From SFEL01 sp045592165 (GTDB taxonomy: Bacteria; Bacillota; Clostridia; Christensenellales; CAG-138): 5,528 bases of DNA. Under the pieces are notes generated by a model that saw only the letters and a list, made by a program, of their open reading frames with translations, was not told where the DNA came from and ran no database searches. Each line of letters opens with the position of its first letter. Position 1 is the first letter of the stretch. The stretch covers positions 1-5,528 of the forward strand of contig JAZNUG010000008.1 of NCBI GenBank assembly GCA_045592165.1. Direction: 5' to 3'. Made by a program: the position numbers and the translations under genes. This document shows, one piece after another, positions 5,455 to 5,528 of this stretch.

Positions 5455-5528
5455 AAGTCGGAGGCCAAGCGGTCTTAGGAAGACAAGAGGCAAGTCCAAC
5501 TCCTTGGCTCACAGAACGACATGGCTAC
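5455..5528. other. MGI/BGISEQ sequencing adapter with index (not genomic)
   Basis: Bases 5455-5486 (starting AAGTCGGAGGCC, ending AGGAAGACAA) match the 32-base constant arm of the MGI/BGISEQ library adapter as I know it. Bases 5487-5496 (GAGGCAAGTC) occupy the 10-base index position. Bases 5497-5528 (starting CAACTCCTTGGCTC) match the second constant arm, cut by the contig end. The order and spacing leave little room for coincidence. The first one or two A could belong to the insert. Confidence 0.96.

Noticed and set aside
4927..5499. 190-codon open frame on the minus strand opposite the right SipW-type gene
   Set aside because: It begins inside the sequencing adapter and is a shadow of the secreted protein gene.
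1..5528. CRISPR array, tRNA, rRNA, insertion sequence or phage attachment site
   Set aside because: No regularly spaced repeats, no tRNA- or rRNA-like sequence, and no transposase or integrase gene were seen on either strand.

Overview
The window looks like a complete short contig from a low-to-mid GC Gram-positive anaerobe of the class Clostridia, probably a gut species from a metagenome. The clues are strong AAGGAGG-type ribosome binding sites, AT-rich intergenic DNA with sigma-A-type promoters, SipW-dependent (TasA/camelysin-like) secreted proteins, and a protein resembling the N-terminal part of the Stickland enzyme D-proline reductase (PrdA). The genus cannot be fixed from this sequence.

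Layout, left to right. Bases 1-166 (minus) hold the first 55 codons of a secreted SipW-type protein, cut by the contig edge, with its own promoter at about 235-265. Bases 428-841 (minus) encode a 137-residue PrdA-N-terminus-like protein with its own promoter and terminator. A divergent MFS exporter gene of the DHA2 type follows at 1089-2489 (plus). It ends tail to tail against a von Willebrand A (VWA) gene at 2513-3160 (minus), and the two share a symmetric terminator. Upstream of the VWA gene on the same strand is a gene for a macro domain fused to a helix-turn-helix-like C-terminal domain (3262-4308, minus). The two are probably co-transcribed through a strong hairpin that touches the VWA ribosome binding site. 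Divergent from the macro gene is a second SipW-type secreted protein (from 4591, plus) that runs to the right edge. No stretch longer than 300 bases lacks a gene; the intergenic regions (167-427, 842-1088, 4309-4590) carry promoters, leaders and terminators.

The most important observation concerns sequence quality. Bases 5455-5528 are not genomic: they match the MGI/BGISEQ library adapter, including a 10-base index between its two constant arms. The stop codon that appears to end the last gene lies inside the adapter, so that gene is truncated and its last seven apparent residues are artificial.

Biologically, the macro-HTH/VWA pair is the least understood unit and the best candidate for an undescribed system, possibly ADP-ribose-linked signalling or regulation. 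The two SipW-type genes at the contig ends share an 86-base perfect inverted repeat covering the signal peptide and mature N-terminus. The cognate SipW peptidase is not in the window.
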